From positions 1 through 24,731 of IMG/VR virus record IMGVR_UViG_3300008050_000298: 24,731 nt of DNA. One strand, 5' to 3'. The notes beneath the pieces were generated by a model, which saw only the letters and a program-made list of their open reading frames with translations, was not told the origin of the DNA and did not search any database. The position numbers and the translations under genes are program-made. The stretch comes from a virus. Position 1 is the first letter of the stretch. Every line of letters starts with the position of its first letter. Shown piece after piece: positions 7,405-18,320 of this stretch.

Positions 7405-10400
7405 ATGGTACAACCTGCTCCAAGAGCCACTATAGGTACTGGGTTTGGTCTTGGGTATCAATTTGCGAAACAACTAATAGAGTCAGATAGTTGGTTACGT
7501 TCTCAAGCAATTCCATCAACTACTTCTTTTATGGCACAAATGGGCAGAAAATTTGGAGATGGTCATATAGGTCGTATTGATGAAGCTAATGATCCTGTAG
7601 GTTACAGTATAGATGACATTAACGAATATGCTAAGAGAGGTGAATCTTTTGACTTGAATATAGAGCCTGTAGAATATGCTAATCGACTTACAGAACAATA
7701 CCTTAATTTAGATAAATGGGGTAGTGTATTTGGTGATTCTATAGAAATAAAAAATAATCCTATATCACAAATATATGAGTATCCTAGTTCATGGGAAAAT
7801 AGTAATAATCCTAAAAAATATAATGCATGGATACAAAACGAACAATTAATAAAAGAAGCTAGAGAAAATGAATTACAAGTTCTTGAGGAAATTCCAGCTA
7901 TAGGAAAGGATTCATATCAAAGTAGAATATATGGAACACAAGAACTAGTAGCGACTAGAGATACTATTGGCCCTGTTAATGCACAAGAATATTTAAATAC
8001 TGTTGATAATACTACATTAGATATAACAGGATTAAATTTTAAAGATATCAAAGGGTTAGATAAGAAAGACCATTCAGTACATTGGAGTCAAGATAATTGG
8101 AAAGATATTATATATAATCTTGCAAGTGGTTCAAGTAAAATGATGGCTGCAATACCACTCACTCCAATAGATCCAGTAGCGTTAGTAGAAACACTAAAGG
8201 AAAATTATAAAAGAGCACAAGAAGAAATAAATACAGCTGAGCAAGCACATAAGTCTGGTTTTTTTGCACCACCAGATTCTTTAACTAGAACAAAAGAAGG
8301 TTATAATCCTGTAGTAGATTTTGTTAAATCACTTGCAGAAAATGCAGTACAAAGTAAAAACCCAATGAATATCCTTGAAGGTGCGGGAGAATTTTTTGAC
8401 GAAGGTCTAGCACAAATAGGAAGACCTCTACAACAAAGAATTTATATGGATCAGCCTCGTAAATCAATGTTTGGTGATGATATTGGTATAGAAGATATTC
8501 CAACTATGGCGAAAAATCCTAATATGGCTGTTGGAGCATTAGCACTTAGTTTGTTTCGTGACAACAAATCTCTACTTTATTATGATGCTATTGTAAAAGA
8601 TCAAAAAGAAAAGGGTACTTATAAAAAAGGTTGGGTTGCAGAAGATAATAGATTAGATCAAGCAGCACAAATGGCTATAGATAATGGAGATATTCCTTGG
8701 CCTAAACAAATAGGAGCTGAAGTATTAACTGATCCTATTGAATTAATACCCACTATTGGTATATATGGTGGTATAACTAAAGGTGCAATAAGAGGTGGAA
8801 GGACAACTGTTAAAGCATTAAGGCCTAGAGCTATAACATTTGATGCATTAAAAAATGAATTACGTTTACCTAAGATAAATACTTTAGGACTTAGTAAACC
8901 TAATATATCTTTTAAATCATTACTTAATACAGATATAAATACTAAGATTGAAATGAAACGTATGATACCTACGTTAAAAAATATTTTTACACGTAATCCT
9001 ACAATAGATAAAAATTTAATATCTGAACCAAGAGTTAATTTACAAAATATTTTAGAAAATAATTTAGGTCTTGCTCACGAAGAATCAGATGCACTTATAA
9101 ATCTTACAGGTAATGCTGCATTAAGAGCAGGAAAAAGTCCAGCAGATGTATTTTCTAAAACTAATCATGAAATATTTGAAGGCAAATCTTTTAATTATGT
9201 AAATGATTTATTTATTCCAGATAATACATTATATAAATTTGGAAATGAATCTATTGAAACTACTACACGTAATTCTAATTTATTAATTGAAAAAGGTCAT
9301 CCTGTATTCCAATCTAATTTATCTGTGGCTTTTGATTTAATTGATGAAGTAGATCAAATTAATCGTATACGTGTAGATAAAAATGCAATTAATATTAAAG
9401 AGGGTGGATTAAATCTTATAGGTAGAAACGGATTATTTACATCTGAAGGTGTAAGGAAATCAAAAGAATTTGAAAGAATAGGATTAACCTTATCTAATGA
9501 TGAATTAGCTTCTACAGGAATAATAAGATGGCTTGAAGATAAATTAGCACAAGGTACAAGAACTGTAAGTTTAGATGAATTACGTAGATATGAAGAAGAT
9601 AGTAGAGGAATACTTATTGCTAATAATGCTCCTGATTTATATGGAGGACTTGGTATCTATTCTTATGCTACAACTCCTGGCCTAGTTGTAGCAAATGAAG
9701 TTACAACACTTCAATTCATAACTAGAAATATAGTAGAACTATCAGATGACTTAGGATATTTTCTTAAAGAAGAAAGTGAGCATTATAAAGATATTAGAGA
9801 TAACAGAGTTGTTGTTTCTAATTTATCTAATCTTTTACCAAACTCAAAAGGATTAAATTGGAAATCTATTTTTAAAGCTAACGAAAATATAGCTATTCAT
9901 GAACGAGGTAATATAAGATGGTTTCTTGATCTTGAAGATGGCCTAATTAAATTAGGAAGTATGACTGATGAATTTCAATCTGATTATTTTTCTAAACTTA
10001 ATAGAGGTGGTAGAGCTCATTCATTTACTAATTTGTGGAAATCTTTAACTACTGGTTTGGACTCAGAACTTGTACCATGGAGACTCTCACAGGGCACTAG
10101 GCCCAGTTATGCTAGGGAAATATCTGAAACTGCACAAAAAGCTATATATAATATACCTGAGCAAATAAGTAAACGAACTAATGAAAATTCTGTTTGGGCA
10201 TCTAAACATAGTGTTGATGAATTTAAAAATCAATTTCCTAATGATCCAAGATTAGAAGCTATAACAAGAGGAAACGGATACACAGGTCGTAAACGATTTG
10301 TTCATATGACTCCTTTTAATAAAACAATATCAATTGCAGGATATAAAACCGAAAGATATATTGTTGCTGGGTTAGATGAAATAGGAGAAACATTTGTAGA

Positions 10401-13400
10401 TTTAACTTTCAATGATGCTATAAAACCTTTTCAAAGATTATTTACAGAAGATAATGAATTATTAAATTTAATAAAAACAAAAGAAACTAGAAATATAATT
10501 AATGAAAAAGTATTTAGTATTAATCCAGAACAATTTGTTAAATTAGTTTTTAGAGATACTAGTATTTTTGACACAAGTACTGGGAAAGCACCTATAGAAG
10601 TTAATCTTAAAACTGTAATAAATAATAATGTTATTGAAGAATTTAATAGAATATTTAATGCTATAAAACAACAAACAAATACTGAACTTTTATATGTACA
10701 TATAAAACATTTAGTTCAAGATACTCATCCAATAGTTGAACTTGATATTGGCACAAACATTCCTTCTAAATATTTTAAAGGTAAACCTAAAATTGTTTCT
10801 GATTCAGAACAAATAATAAATTTCATACCAAGCAGTATGTTTCCTTGGTCACCAACTAATATATCTAAAGGAACTAACTTATCTTTTAGAAAATTATTAG
10901 ATAAATTTGAGTATATGGTTAAAGATGAAATGTTTACTGAAGTCTTAGGTAAGACAGATAATTATCCTAAGTCTAGTAATTTTGAAGAAGCTGAATTTAT
11001 TTCAGAAAGTTATACAAAAGTTACAGATGAACCTACAAAAACATCATATGACCCACAGTTTATAATTTTTTCTAAAGCACAAATTAGAGATGGTTTAGCT
11101 CCTATACGAATTAAAAAATTTCCAGAAGGTTGGTCTATTACAGAAAATACTTTTACTCCAGAAAAACTTGCTAAAAAAGACCCTGCCTTTACTTATAGAG
11201 ATGAAGAAAAAGATGCTATAGACGATGCTTTTATATTTTTAAATAGTCATAGAAATGATACTGAACCTCTTTATATGATTGATTCTATGTTTGCTGAAAA
11301 ACATTTCAATATAATGGCAGGATATATTTTACAAAAAGCATCTTTACAACGTAATCCATTTCATATTATTAATACTTCTGAAGTTTTAAAACACAGATAT
11401 TATGATGTTACAACTCCATATTCTTTATATGGAGAAAATGGAAAAATTATGAAAGCATTTCTTGACCATGCTAAAGGTATGTTAGGTCAAGTTGGATATA
11501 AGGTTCAAAATAAAAGTTTAAAACCTTTAATTAAAAAAGTTAAAATGCTGACACCAGAAAATCCATCTCAATACGCTGAAGATGCTTCCAGCTATTATGA
11601 TACAAGTGTTACTCCTTTTAAACGTATAGATAAAGCAGATACAGAATTAGACAGATTTGGTGAATATACTGATAAACAATTAGCTGAATTTGATAAAAAT
11701 CCTAATATTAGAAAAGGTATAGGAGCAGAAGAATATACTAATAACTTTATGCCTGATGTAAAAATAGCTTTATGGGATATTGTAGGTAACGAAAAATTAA
11801 CTAAAGTTTTAAGTCAGTTTGAATTTGGAGATGAGAGTAATCGTCTTGGTGAAGAATTTTTAAATAAGTTATCACAGTTAGATGCTCAAATGGAGCCAAT
11901 AATACAAGACCCCAATTTACGTGTTAAGTATCCTGAAATTGTAGAAGAATCTGATAAAATATCTTCTATTGAAAAATATTTTGATAATATAATACAACAA
12001 CTATCTGGTGTAGCAAAAGATGCAGATGGTAATCCTATTATAAATCAAACCTTTACAATAAAAGAAGCTATTGAACATTTTGGAATACCAACTCAAATTA
12101 CTAAATCGTTTTCTCCAGCGAAATTTGTAGCAAATAAGGCTGAGACCGGTAATCTAGGAAATACTTTTTCTAATAATAGTGTTGATGATTTAATTACTTA
12201 TATAGCTGAGAAAAGTTTAGAAATTATAGACCCAACTAATGCAAAAGATATTACAGGGTACAATCGACTAACCCTTAAACCTAGAGAATTAGAAGGTATG
12301 CCCGGATTTGAAGTACCGGGTATAGATTTAAATGCAAATGTAGAAAACTTATTTGGAGTAGCTACAGATTTAAATGGCAAGCCTTTAGAAAATGCACCAA
12401 AAACTCTTGGGGAAATTTATCGTCATAATCAAATTAGATTATATAAAGCTAGACCTGAAACAAATACAAATGGAAATATATTAGGCTATACAGATTTTTC
12501 TAAAGATGGCGAAACTATTATTAAAATATTAAGAGCAGGTGATTTTAATACTGTAGTACATGAATATGGACATGTTATTAGAAGAACTTTATTAAATGAA
12601 CGGGACTTAGAAACTATTGGTCGCACTATAATGGGTGACAATAATTGGGATGCTTTACCTAATAAAAATGTATGGACAGTAGAAGCAGAAGAAATGTTTG
12701 CTAATCAACTTGAAATATATATTAGAACTGGTCAAGCTAAACGAGGATTAGCTCGTATCTTTGATAGAATCATTGATTACTTAAAAACTTTCTATCGCAG
12801 TATACGTAATACTACTGTAGAAAAAGAATTAAATCCTGAACTTAAAAAATTCTTTGATGAGTTTATAGATATTGGTAGACCTACTAGAGAAAAAATTATA
12901 GCTAGTTTACCTACACATGAACAAGCAGACGTATTAAAATTCTTTGGATATGATGGGGGATCAATCCCTACTCCTATATTACCTAGTGCAATTAAAGGAG
13001 TAGCTTTACATGATCAAGCTAGATATGCAGAACAACAAGCAGAAACTATTTTATTCAAAACAGAAGATGATCATTTTACTGGATTAAGAAACAGTATGAA
13101 ATCTCAAGAACAAGCTATTAATGAATTACCTTGGGATCAATATAAACAATGGGAAGTAGAAAATTTAGATGAAACAGAAATAGGGTTAGAACAATTACCT
13201 GACCTACAGGATATGGAACAAATTATTAATGCTAACTTTATTGTAGATAGTTGGGAAGTTCTAGCAAGAACTCCGGTTATTAAAGAATTAACAAACTTAT
13301 TTAATCCTAGTGCTGGAGCACGTAATCCATTATTTAAATCTATTGTTTCTCTATTTAGAATGAAAGAACAATCTAAAAGTTTAACTACTAATGCTATATC

Positions 13401-16400
13401 ACGATTAGACAGATTAGGTTCTTCTCAAAAAGTATTTGGTAAATTTGATGATACAGGTCGTATAGCAGATGGGCCATTAAAAGGATTTAATGTAAACGAT
13501 ATACGTTCAAGACCTTTAGACCCTAGATGGAGAAATTTATTAACAGATAATCAAAGAGTTTGGATACGTACTGCTGAATCTTTAGAACGTGCTAAGTTAG
13601 CTATGTTAAAAGCAGAAGGTATAGAGATTAGAACATTATCTGAATCAGAAGGAGGAGGTACAGTATACGCTGGTAGACGTACCTTTGCACAAATATCTTC
13701 TGATGGAGAAGTACTTGACCTTATTAATATGGGTACAAGTTCTAGACCCGGAGCAAAAGCAGCATTTGAAAAAGCACGTAAGTTTGAAACTATGGAAGAA
13801 GCTATAGAAAATGGATATAGATATATACCAGATGAAGAAGCATTAAGAATTAATATAGAAGCAGCATACAATAGAGTTGCATATCAAAGACATATGCAAT
13901 ATATATTAGATAATGTTGTTACTACACGTACTGGTGCTGCTCCTGAAAAATTAAGATTTGCTAGAGATGTAGCTTCTGAAAGATTAAGTAGAGTAAAGGC
14001 TTTATTAAAACAGTTACATCAAACTAAACGTGGAGAGAATATACACCCATCTACATTACGTTCACTTAAAAATGCATTCCCAGAATTAGGTGGCAGACTA
14101 GATACTATATCTAAATTAACTTTACAAGATTTAATAGAAGCTGGGAAAAAAGCTAGAAATCAACCTATTAGTATGAAACCTAAAAAAGAAACTATCCGAA
14201 AAATATTTAATGAAAGATTAAAATTAGAAACTCAAATAAAAGCATTAGATGAACAAGGATTAGAAGTTCCTCCAGATTTAATTAATGAATTAAATAAACA
14301 AAAAAGAAAACATTGGTGGCACAACATGGCTTTTGAAAAGGCATGGGAAAGCTATAGAGCAGGTAATGGGTTTATATATACATTTGAATTATCTGCAAAA
14401 TCTATTTTAATGGAACCTCGTGTTGGATTAATAGATGAACTAATTGATATAGTACAAGGAACTACTATTCCCGGAACTAGAAGAAAACGTGGAGGAATAC
14501 TACAAGACCTTAATAAAAAAGCAGCTGAAACTCAACAAGCATTTACTAAAGCAAAAGAAGAAGCTACACAATTACAACGTGGTGAAGGAATATTTAGAGA
14601 TGCTCCTGCATATACTGGTCGTATATTCACTAAAGATCAACCTGTATCTTTAGGTGGTATGAATGGTCAAGATGTTAGCAATATGTTAACTAGACAAATT
14701 ATCGGTAAGACTGAAGGTTATGAAGGTGCGTTTGCAAATGTATTAAAGGCTACTAGAGTATTTAATGCTGCTACAAGATTCTTTACATTAGGAGCAGATG
14801 CATCTCCATTCTTAATCCATTTAATATTTTTGTGGGGAGAATCAGCTACTAATCCTAAATTAATGGCAAACGTAATGAAAGGATTTGTATCAGCTTTATT
14901 TAGTCCTACATATCACGCAAAACTTATTGATGATAATGCTGAGCTACTTGCAAAATATCCTGATGTGTTAGTAGGAAGTGGGGGAAGATTTGAAACAACA
15001 GAATATTTTAATATGATTAAACAATCTGGTTTAAATAAATATAAACCTTTTCGTATAGGAAGAAAGATTATAGAAGCTCCATATATTCCAGCACAAAGAG
15101 CATTTGAATCTGTAATAGATAGTGCAGGTATACAATTATTAAAAATGTTTGATCATTTAGGTGTAGATGCTAAATCTATACGTGAAATATCTGATTTTAC
15201 TAACAATATAAGAGGTGTATCTTCAACTAAAAGAATAGGTGTATCTTCAAATCAAAAACAATGGGAACAACAATTAATGTTAGCTCCTTCTTACAATAGA
15301 GCAATAGCTGCATTGTTGTCAGATTTGGTTAAACCATCTAAAAATATGCGTGACTTTACTCCCGGGATTTCTACTAATGGAGACTTACGTATACAGTTAA
15401 CTAGAAGAGCATTAAATCGTGGAATAACAGCAATAGCATTGTTAGTTGTAGCTGCTAATATGGCACAAGATATGTCTTTTGAAGATATTGTAGAACAAAG
15501 ATTAAATCCTAATAGTCCCGGATTCTTAGGAGTAAACATAGGTGGTACTGAAATTGCTATTGGTAGTAAAGTTGTATCTATAATTAAGTTTTCAACACGA
15601 ATGGCAGTAGCTACATATGAAGGAAATTCAGAAGAATTTATTCCACAAAGTATGTCAGAGTTAGGAGCACCTCTTCAATTTATTAGAGGTAATTTAAGTT
15701 TTGGTGCTCAATCAGCTACAACAATTCTTACTGGTAGAACTTATATGGGAGATAGAATATATCACGAAGGTATATGGGATACTGCAAAAGCATTTGGTAA
15801 GCACGTATTTCCCGGCCCATTCTCAGGGCCTATATGGGCACAGTCTGTTATGTTTGAAGGTGGTAGTGTCACAGATAAAGGAACAAGAGGTGTAGTAGAA
15901 TCTGTTGGCGGTAGAGCTTATCCAGAAGGTTCGTATCAAATACTAAGAGAATTTACAAAAAATAATTTAGATATGGATTATGCAGATTTAGAACCTTTTG
16001 AGAAAAGAATTATAAGAACATTATTAGAACCTCAATTAACTCCATTACAAATGGAACGTATTGAACAAGGTGATAATACTGCAGGATATTGGGCAGCTGT
16101 AGAAGATTTAGATGCTATACGATTTGCACAAGAAGAATCTATATTACTTAAATACCAACAAAGGACAGGTAAATATGCAGAAGGTGGTATCTCTGCATTA
16201 AGACAAGATTTTTATGCTATACAAGAAAATTATGCTCAACATAAAGCATTGTTAAATCAACAATATGATATGTTTCAAGATGATGTAGAGTATGATGAGG
16301 ATTCTTCAGAACAATTTGTAATGTCTCAATGGTATGCATTATATGAAAAAGCAACTGATCCTCAAACAGGATTATTAAACTACGATAAATTACAAGCATT

Positions 16401-16650
16401 ACAAGGTAAATTTTGGAATGAAACATTACCTAATGGAGATTCATATAGAAATTATTTTGCTTATATACGTAGAAATATTTCTAGCACAATACATCCAGAA
16501 GAGTTCGCAAGAGTTTTAAGTCCAGAAACTGTACAAACTATGAATTTATCAGCTGAAGCACGAATAGATTTATTAAATAGTAGACCCGGTTGGGCACAAG
16601 CATTTGACAAATACGGATATAAATTAGAAGATTTCTCTATATGGAAATAA
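7405..16650 (+). CDS. Giant 3081-aa internal virion 'polyvalent' protein with metallopeptidase motif
   Basis: A single uninterrupted 9.2-kb frame starts at ATG 7405 after an AGGAGG site. The clearest motif is HEYGH at residues 1719-1723 (preceded by TVV and followed by VIRR), with a glutamate in EAEEMFA (E1763) about 40 residues on. This is the zinc-binding pattern of gluzincin-type metallopeptidases. Near residue 2035 a 'DPRWRNLLTDNQRVWI' helix region begins, and around 2450-2480 and 2670-2685 there are hydrophobic stretches (FFTLGADASPFLIHLIFLW; ITAIALLVVAANMA) inside a basic, Arg-rich C-terminal third. These features recall the large polyvalent proteins of phages, which are carried in the virion and injected. 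Residues 1-1700 have no domain I recognise, apart from IGAEVLTDPIELIPTIGIYG (about 434-453), a membrane-like helix common in such proteins. No lysozyme or transglycosylase motif is evident. Being between the portal trio and the scaffold gene suits a protein packed inside the head. Confidence 0.9.
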   Translation: MVQPAPRATIGTGFGLGYQFAKQLIESDSWLRSQAIPSTTSFMAQMGRKFGDGHIGRIDEANDPVGYSIDDINEYAKRGESFDLNIEPVEYANRLTEQYLNLDKWGSVFGDSIEIKNNPISQIYEYPSSWENSNNPKKYNAWIQNEQLIKEARENELQVLEEIPAIGKDSYQSRIYGTQELVATRDTIGPVNAQEYLNTVDNTTLDITGLNFKDIKGLDKKDHSVHWSQDNWKDIIYNLASGSSKMMAAIPLTPIDPVALVETLKENYKRAQEEINTAEQAHKSGFFAPPDSLTRTKEGYNPVVDFVKSLAENAVQSKNPMNILEGAGEFFDEGLAQIGRPLQQRIYMDQPRKSMFGDDIGIEDIPTMAKNPNMAVGALALSLFRDNKSLLYYDAIVKDQKEKGTYKKGWVAEDNRLDQAAQMAIDNGDIPWPKQIGAEVLTDPIELIPTIGIYGGITKGAIRGGRTTVKALRPRAITFDALKNELRLPKINTLGLSKPNISFKSLLNTDINTKIEMKRMIPTLKNIFTRNPTIDKNLISEPRVNLQNILENNLGLAHEESDALINLTGNAALRAGKSPADVFSKTNHEIFEGKSFNYVNDLFIPDNTLYKFGNESIETTTRNSNLLIEKGHPVFQSNLSVAFDLIDEVDQINRIRVDKNAINIKEGGLNLIGRNGLFTSEGVRKSKEFERIGLTLSNDELASTGIIRWLEDKLAQGTRTVSLDELRRYEEDSRGILIANNAPDLYGGLGIYSYATTPGLVVANEVTTLQFITRNIVELSDDLGYFLKEESEHYKDIRDNRVVVSNLSNLLPNSKGLNWKSIFKANENIAIHERGNIRWFLDLEDGLIKLGSMTDEFQSDYFSKLNRGGRAHSFTNLWKSLTTGLDSELVPWRLSQGTRPSYAREISETAQKAIYNIPEQISKRTNENSVWASKHSVDEFKNQFPNDPRLEAITRGNGYTGRKRFVHMTPFNKTISIAGYKTERYIVAGLDEIGETFVDLTFNDAIKPFQRLFTEDNELLNLIKTKETRNIINEKVFSINPEQFVKLVFRDTSIFDTSTGKAPIEVNLKTVINNNVIEEFNRIFNAIKQQTNTELLYVHIKHLVQDTHPIVELDIGTNIPSKYFKGKPKIVSDSEQIINFIPSSMFPWSPTNISKGTNLSFRKLLDKFEYMVKDEMFTEVLGKTDNYPKSSNFEEAEFISESYTKVTDEPTKTSYDPQFIIFSKAQIRDGLAPIRIKKFPEGWSITENTFTPEKLAKKDPAFTYRDEEKDAIDDAFIFLNSHRNDTEPLYMIDSMFAEKHFNIMAGYILQKASLQRNPFHIINTSEVLKHRYYDVTTPYSLYGENGKIMKAFLDHAKGMLGQVGYKVQNKSLKPLIKKVKMLTPENPSQYAEDASSYYDTSVTPFKRIDKADTELDRFGEYTDKQLAEFDKNPNIRKGIGAEEYTNNFMPDVKIALWDIVGNEKLTKVLSQFEFGDESNRLGEEFLNKLSQLDAQMEPIIQDPNLRVKYPEIVEESDKISSIEKYFDNIIQQLSGVAKDADGNPIINQTFTIKEAIEHFGIPTQITKSFSPAKFVANKAETGNLGNTFSNNSVDDLITYIAEKSLEIIDPTNAKDITGYNRLTLKPRELEGMPGFEVPGIDLNANVENLFGVATDLNGKPLENAPKTLGEIYRHNQIRLYKARPETNTNGNILGYTDFSKDGETIIKILRAGDFNTVVHEYGHVIRRTLLNERDLETIGRTIMGDNNWDALPNKNVWTVEAEEMFANQLEIYIRTGQAKRGLARIFDRIIDYLKTFYRSIRNTTVEKELNPELKKFFDEFIDIGRPTREKIIASLPTHEQADVLKFFGYDGGSIPTPILPSAIKGVALHDQARYAEQQAETILFKTEDDHFTGLRNSMKSQEQAINELPWDQYKQWEVENLDETEIGLEQLPDLQDMEQIINANFIVDSWEVLARTPVIKELTNLFNPSAGARNPLFKSIVSLFRMKEQSKSLTTNAISRLDRLGSSQKVFGKFDDTGRIADGPLKGFNVNDIRSRPLDPRWRNLLTDNQRVWIRTAESLERAKLAMLKAEGIEIRTLSESEGGGTVYAGRRTFAQISSDGEVLDLINMGTSSRPGAKAAFEKARKFETMEEAIENGYRYIPDEEALRINIEAAYNRVAYQRHMQYILDNVVTTRTGAAPEKLRFARDVASERLSRVKALLKQLHQTKRGENIHPSTLRSLKNAFPELGGRLDTISKLTLQDLIEAGKKARNQPISMKPKKETIRKIFNERLKLETQIKALDEQGLEVPPDLINELNKQKRKHWWHNMAFEKAWESYRAGNGFIYTFELSAKSILMEPRVGLIDELIDIVQGTTIPGTRRKRGGILQDLNKKAAETQQAFTKAKEEATQLQRGEGIFRDAPAYTGRIFTKDQPVSLGGMNGQDVSNMLTRQIIGKTEGYEGAFANVLKATRVFNAATRFFTLGADASPFLIHLIFLWGESATNPKLMANVMKGFVSALFSPTYHAKLIDDNAELLAKYPDVLVGSGGRFETTEYFNMIKQSGLNKYKPFRIGRKIIEAPYIPAQRAFESVIDSAGIQLLKMFDHLGVDAKSIREISDFTNNIRGVSSTKRIGVSSNQKQWEQQLMLAPSYNRAIAALLSDLVKPSKNMRDFTPGISTNGDLRIQLTRRALNRGITAIALLVVAANMAQDMSFEDIVEQRLNPNSPGFLGVNIGGTEIAIGSKVVSIIKFSTRMAVATYEGNSEEFIPQSMSELGAPLQFIRGNLSFGAQSATTILTGRTYMGDRIYHEGIWDTAKAFGKHVFPGPFSGPIWAQSVMFEGGSVTDKGTRGVVESVGGRAYPEGSYQILREFTKNNLDMDYADLEPFEKRIIRTLLEPQLTPLQMERIEQGDNTAGYWAAVEDLDAIRFAQEESILLKYQQRTGKYAEGGISALRQDFYAIQENYAQHKALLNQQYDMFQDDVEYDEDSSEQFVMSQWYALYEKATDPQTGLLNYDKLQALQGKFWNETLPNGDSYRNYFAYIRRNISSTIHPEEFARVLSPETVQTMNLSAEARIDLLNSRPGWAQAFDKYGYKLEDFSIWK

Positions 16651-16675
16651 AAATAATATAATCTGGAGTTATTAT

Positions 16676-17413
16676 ATGGTTACAGAAAATACAAATGACA
16701 GTCCAAATTTTAGTAATTTTGAAAATATAGAAACTACTGAAGTTACAGAAACTGTAGAAGAAGCTGCCCCTGTAGAACAGAATGCACCAGCACCTGCAGA
16801 TGATAGTCCTGCACCTACTGCTGATGCCACTACTACACCACAGGTTACGCCAACTCCTACAATTCCTAATACTGATGTTGCTCAAGTGGAACAACAGCTT
16901 GCTGAAATGCGAAAAGAACAAGCTAAAATGGAACACGAGAGACAAATTCGGAATCTTGAACAAGAAGCCTTAGACATGGAGAGAAAGTTAATTGATGAAG
17001 GCCAAGCTCCGGCAGAAGCTAGAAATCAAACAATGACTCATCTTCAAGGTAAGGTTCAAAAGATAGAAACTGAAGCAAAACAAAAGCAGCAAATAGAAGT
17101 TGCTCAAGCCAAAAGGAATGCCTCTGTACATTTTGCAAAAAAGTATAGTTTAGGTATAGATGATCTCACAGAATTAGAAAGGGCTAATAACCCTGACGAG
17201 ATGGAAGCTATAGCTAAAACAAAATCTACTATTGCAAAACAACAAAGAGAAATAGAGGAATTAAAAAAAGCTCAGGCTCAACCCCAGAGTTTTGATAGTA
17301 ATTCTCCTACTGCTACTGCTGGTACAAACCCTAACCAGAAATGGATAGATGCGTATCAAGCAGGAGATCGTTCCCCTGAAGCAACTGCTGCTGTAAGAAA
17401 ACTATTACAATAA
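16676..17413 (+). CDS. Capsid scaffolding protein
   Basis: The 245-residue product has the composition and position of a scaffold. It lies 22 bases before the major capsid gene. It has an acidic, Thr/Pro/Ala-rich disordered N-terminus (residues 1-65), then long charged heptads (about 68-150, for example QQLAEMRKEQAKMEHERQ) and a second coiled coil around 176-200. A short C-terminal helix (QKWIDAYQAGDRSPEATAAV and RKLLQ) follows a Ser/Thr/Asn linker; in scaffolds the C-terminal helix contacts the coat protein. No protease motif is present, so removal from the prohead would need exit or another protease. GGAG at 16665-16668 serves the ATG at 16676. Confidence 0.8.
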   Translation: MVTENTNDSPNFSNFENIETTEVTETVEEAAPVEQNAPAPADDSPAPTADATTTPQVTPTPTIPNTDVAQVEQQLAEMRKEQAKMEHERQIRNLEQEALDMERKLIDEGQAPAEARNQTMTHLQGKVQKIETEAKQKQQIEVAQAKRNASVHFAKKYSLGIDDLTELERANNPDEMEAIAKTKSTIAKQQREIEELKKAQAQPQSFDSNSPTATAGTNPNQKWIDAYQAGDRSPEATAAVRKLLQ

Positions 17414-17435
17414 ATAATTAGGTAGGAGGGCTATC

Positions 17436-18311
17436 ATGGCTCAAACAGCAACAACTGGGAATTTAGATAGTGCCCAGAAAATAATAATAAATACTTCTAG
17501 ATATACAGAAGAACATAATGCACCAGCTATGGCACTTATAGAACAATTTAGTTTGCCTAAAGGTGCAAAACAAGTAACTGTTCCTAAAGTCGGACAGATG
17601 GAAATGTCAGACTTAGTAGATGGTGTTGACATCATTGATGATGAAGATATCAAAATGACAACTGTAGATTTAACTTCTAGCGAGGTTGGTTCTAAAGTTA
17701 TTCTTACTGATAAACTTCTTCGTCAAATGGCTGACAATGTATTTGCTATGATTGGGCGACAGATGGGTGACGCAATGGCTAGAAAGAAAGATACTGATGT
17801 TCTAGCTCTTTATACAAACTTAAATGGTGGTACTAAACTAGGTGCTGCTACTAAGTTTATGAAAGCTACAAACGTACAAGCATGTATATCTTTTGCAAAA
17901 GCAAACAAGTTTGGTAGCCAACTGTACATACTTCATCATCCAAATGCAGTAGCATATCTTTCTAAAGAAGCAGCTACTGTAGCTTCTACTGCATCTGCCT
18001 CAATACCTGATGGGTTTACAGCAGATTTACTTTCAAACTTCTTTAGTGGTCTACGACCATTTAATGGTGTTCCAATCTTTGAAGATGGTAATATTGTTGA
18101 AGATTCTTCTGGAGATGGTATTGGAGTAATAGCAGATAAAGGTGCAATGGCTGTACTTAACTCTGTAGAAACTAGAACAGAACGACAAAGAGATGCTTCC
18201 CTTAGAGCTACAGAAGTAATCATGACTTCCGATTACGGAGTCTTTGAACTTGATGATAGTAAAGGGGCTGGTATTACATTTGACGTAGCAGACTTAGCAA
18301 CAAATAACTAG
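17436..18311 (+). CDS. Major capsid protein (HK97-like fold expected)
   Basis: The 291-residue product follows the scaffold and has a strong AGGAGG ribosome site, as expected for the most abundant virion protein. The N-terminal arm is followed by KGAKQVTVPKVGQMEMSDLV (residues 42-61) and a long helix region SKVILTDKLLRQMADNVFAM with GRQMGDAMARKKDTDVLALY (about 86-126). These correspond to the E-loop and spine helix of HK97-type coat proteins. The C-terminal half (GFTADLLSNFFSGLRPFNGV, PIFED, GVIADKGAMAVL) fits the A-domain. Codon use is typical of the operon (glutamate GAA 12, GAG 1). No signal for N-terminal processing is seen. Assignment is by context and fold pattern. Confidence 0.83.
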   Translation: MAQTATTGNLDSAQKIIINTSRYTEEHNAPAMALIEQFSLPKGAKQVTVPKVGQMEMSDLVDGVDIIDDEDIKMTTVDLTSSEVGSKVILTDKLLRQMADNVFAMIGRQMGDAMARKKDTDVLALYTNLNGGTKLGAATKFMKATNVQACISFAKANKFGSQLYILHHPNAVAYLSKEAATVASTASASIPDGFTADLLSNFFSGLRPFNGVPIFEDGNIVEDSSGDGIGVIADKGAMAVLNSVETRTERQRDASLRATEVIMTSDYGVFELDDSKGAGITFDVADLATNN

Positions 18312-18320
18312 GAGTGAGTT

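Noticed and set aside
13551-13871. Leftward 106-codon frame inside the giant gene
   Set aside because: Shadow of a strongly coding region; composition is hydrophobic antisense-like with no start signal.
7405-16650. Lytic transglycosylase or lysozyme domain in the giant protein
   Set aside because: I looked for the usual catalytic glutamate motifs and found none that is convincing; the only clear catalytic-type motif is HEYGH.
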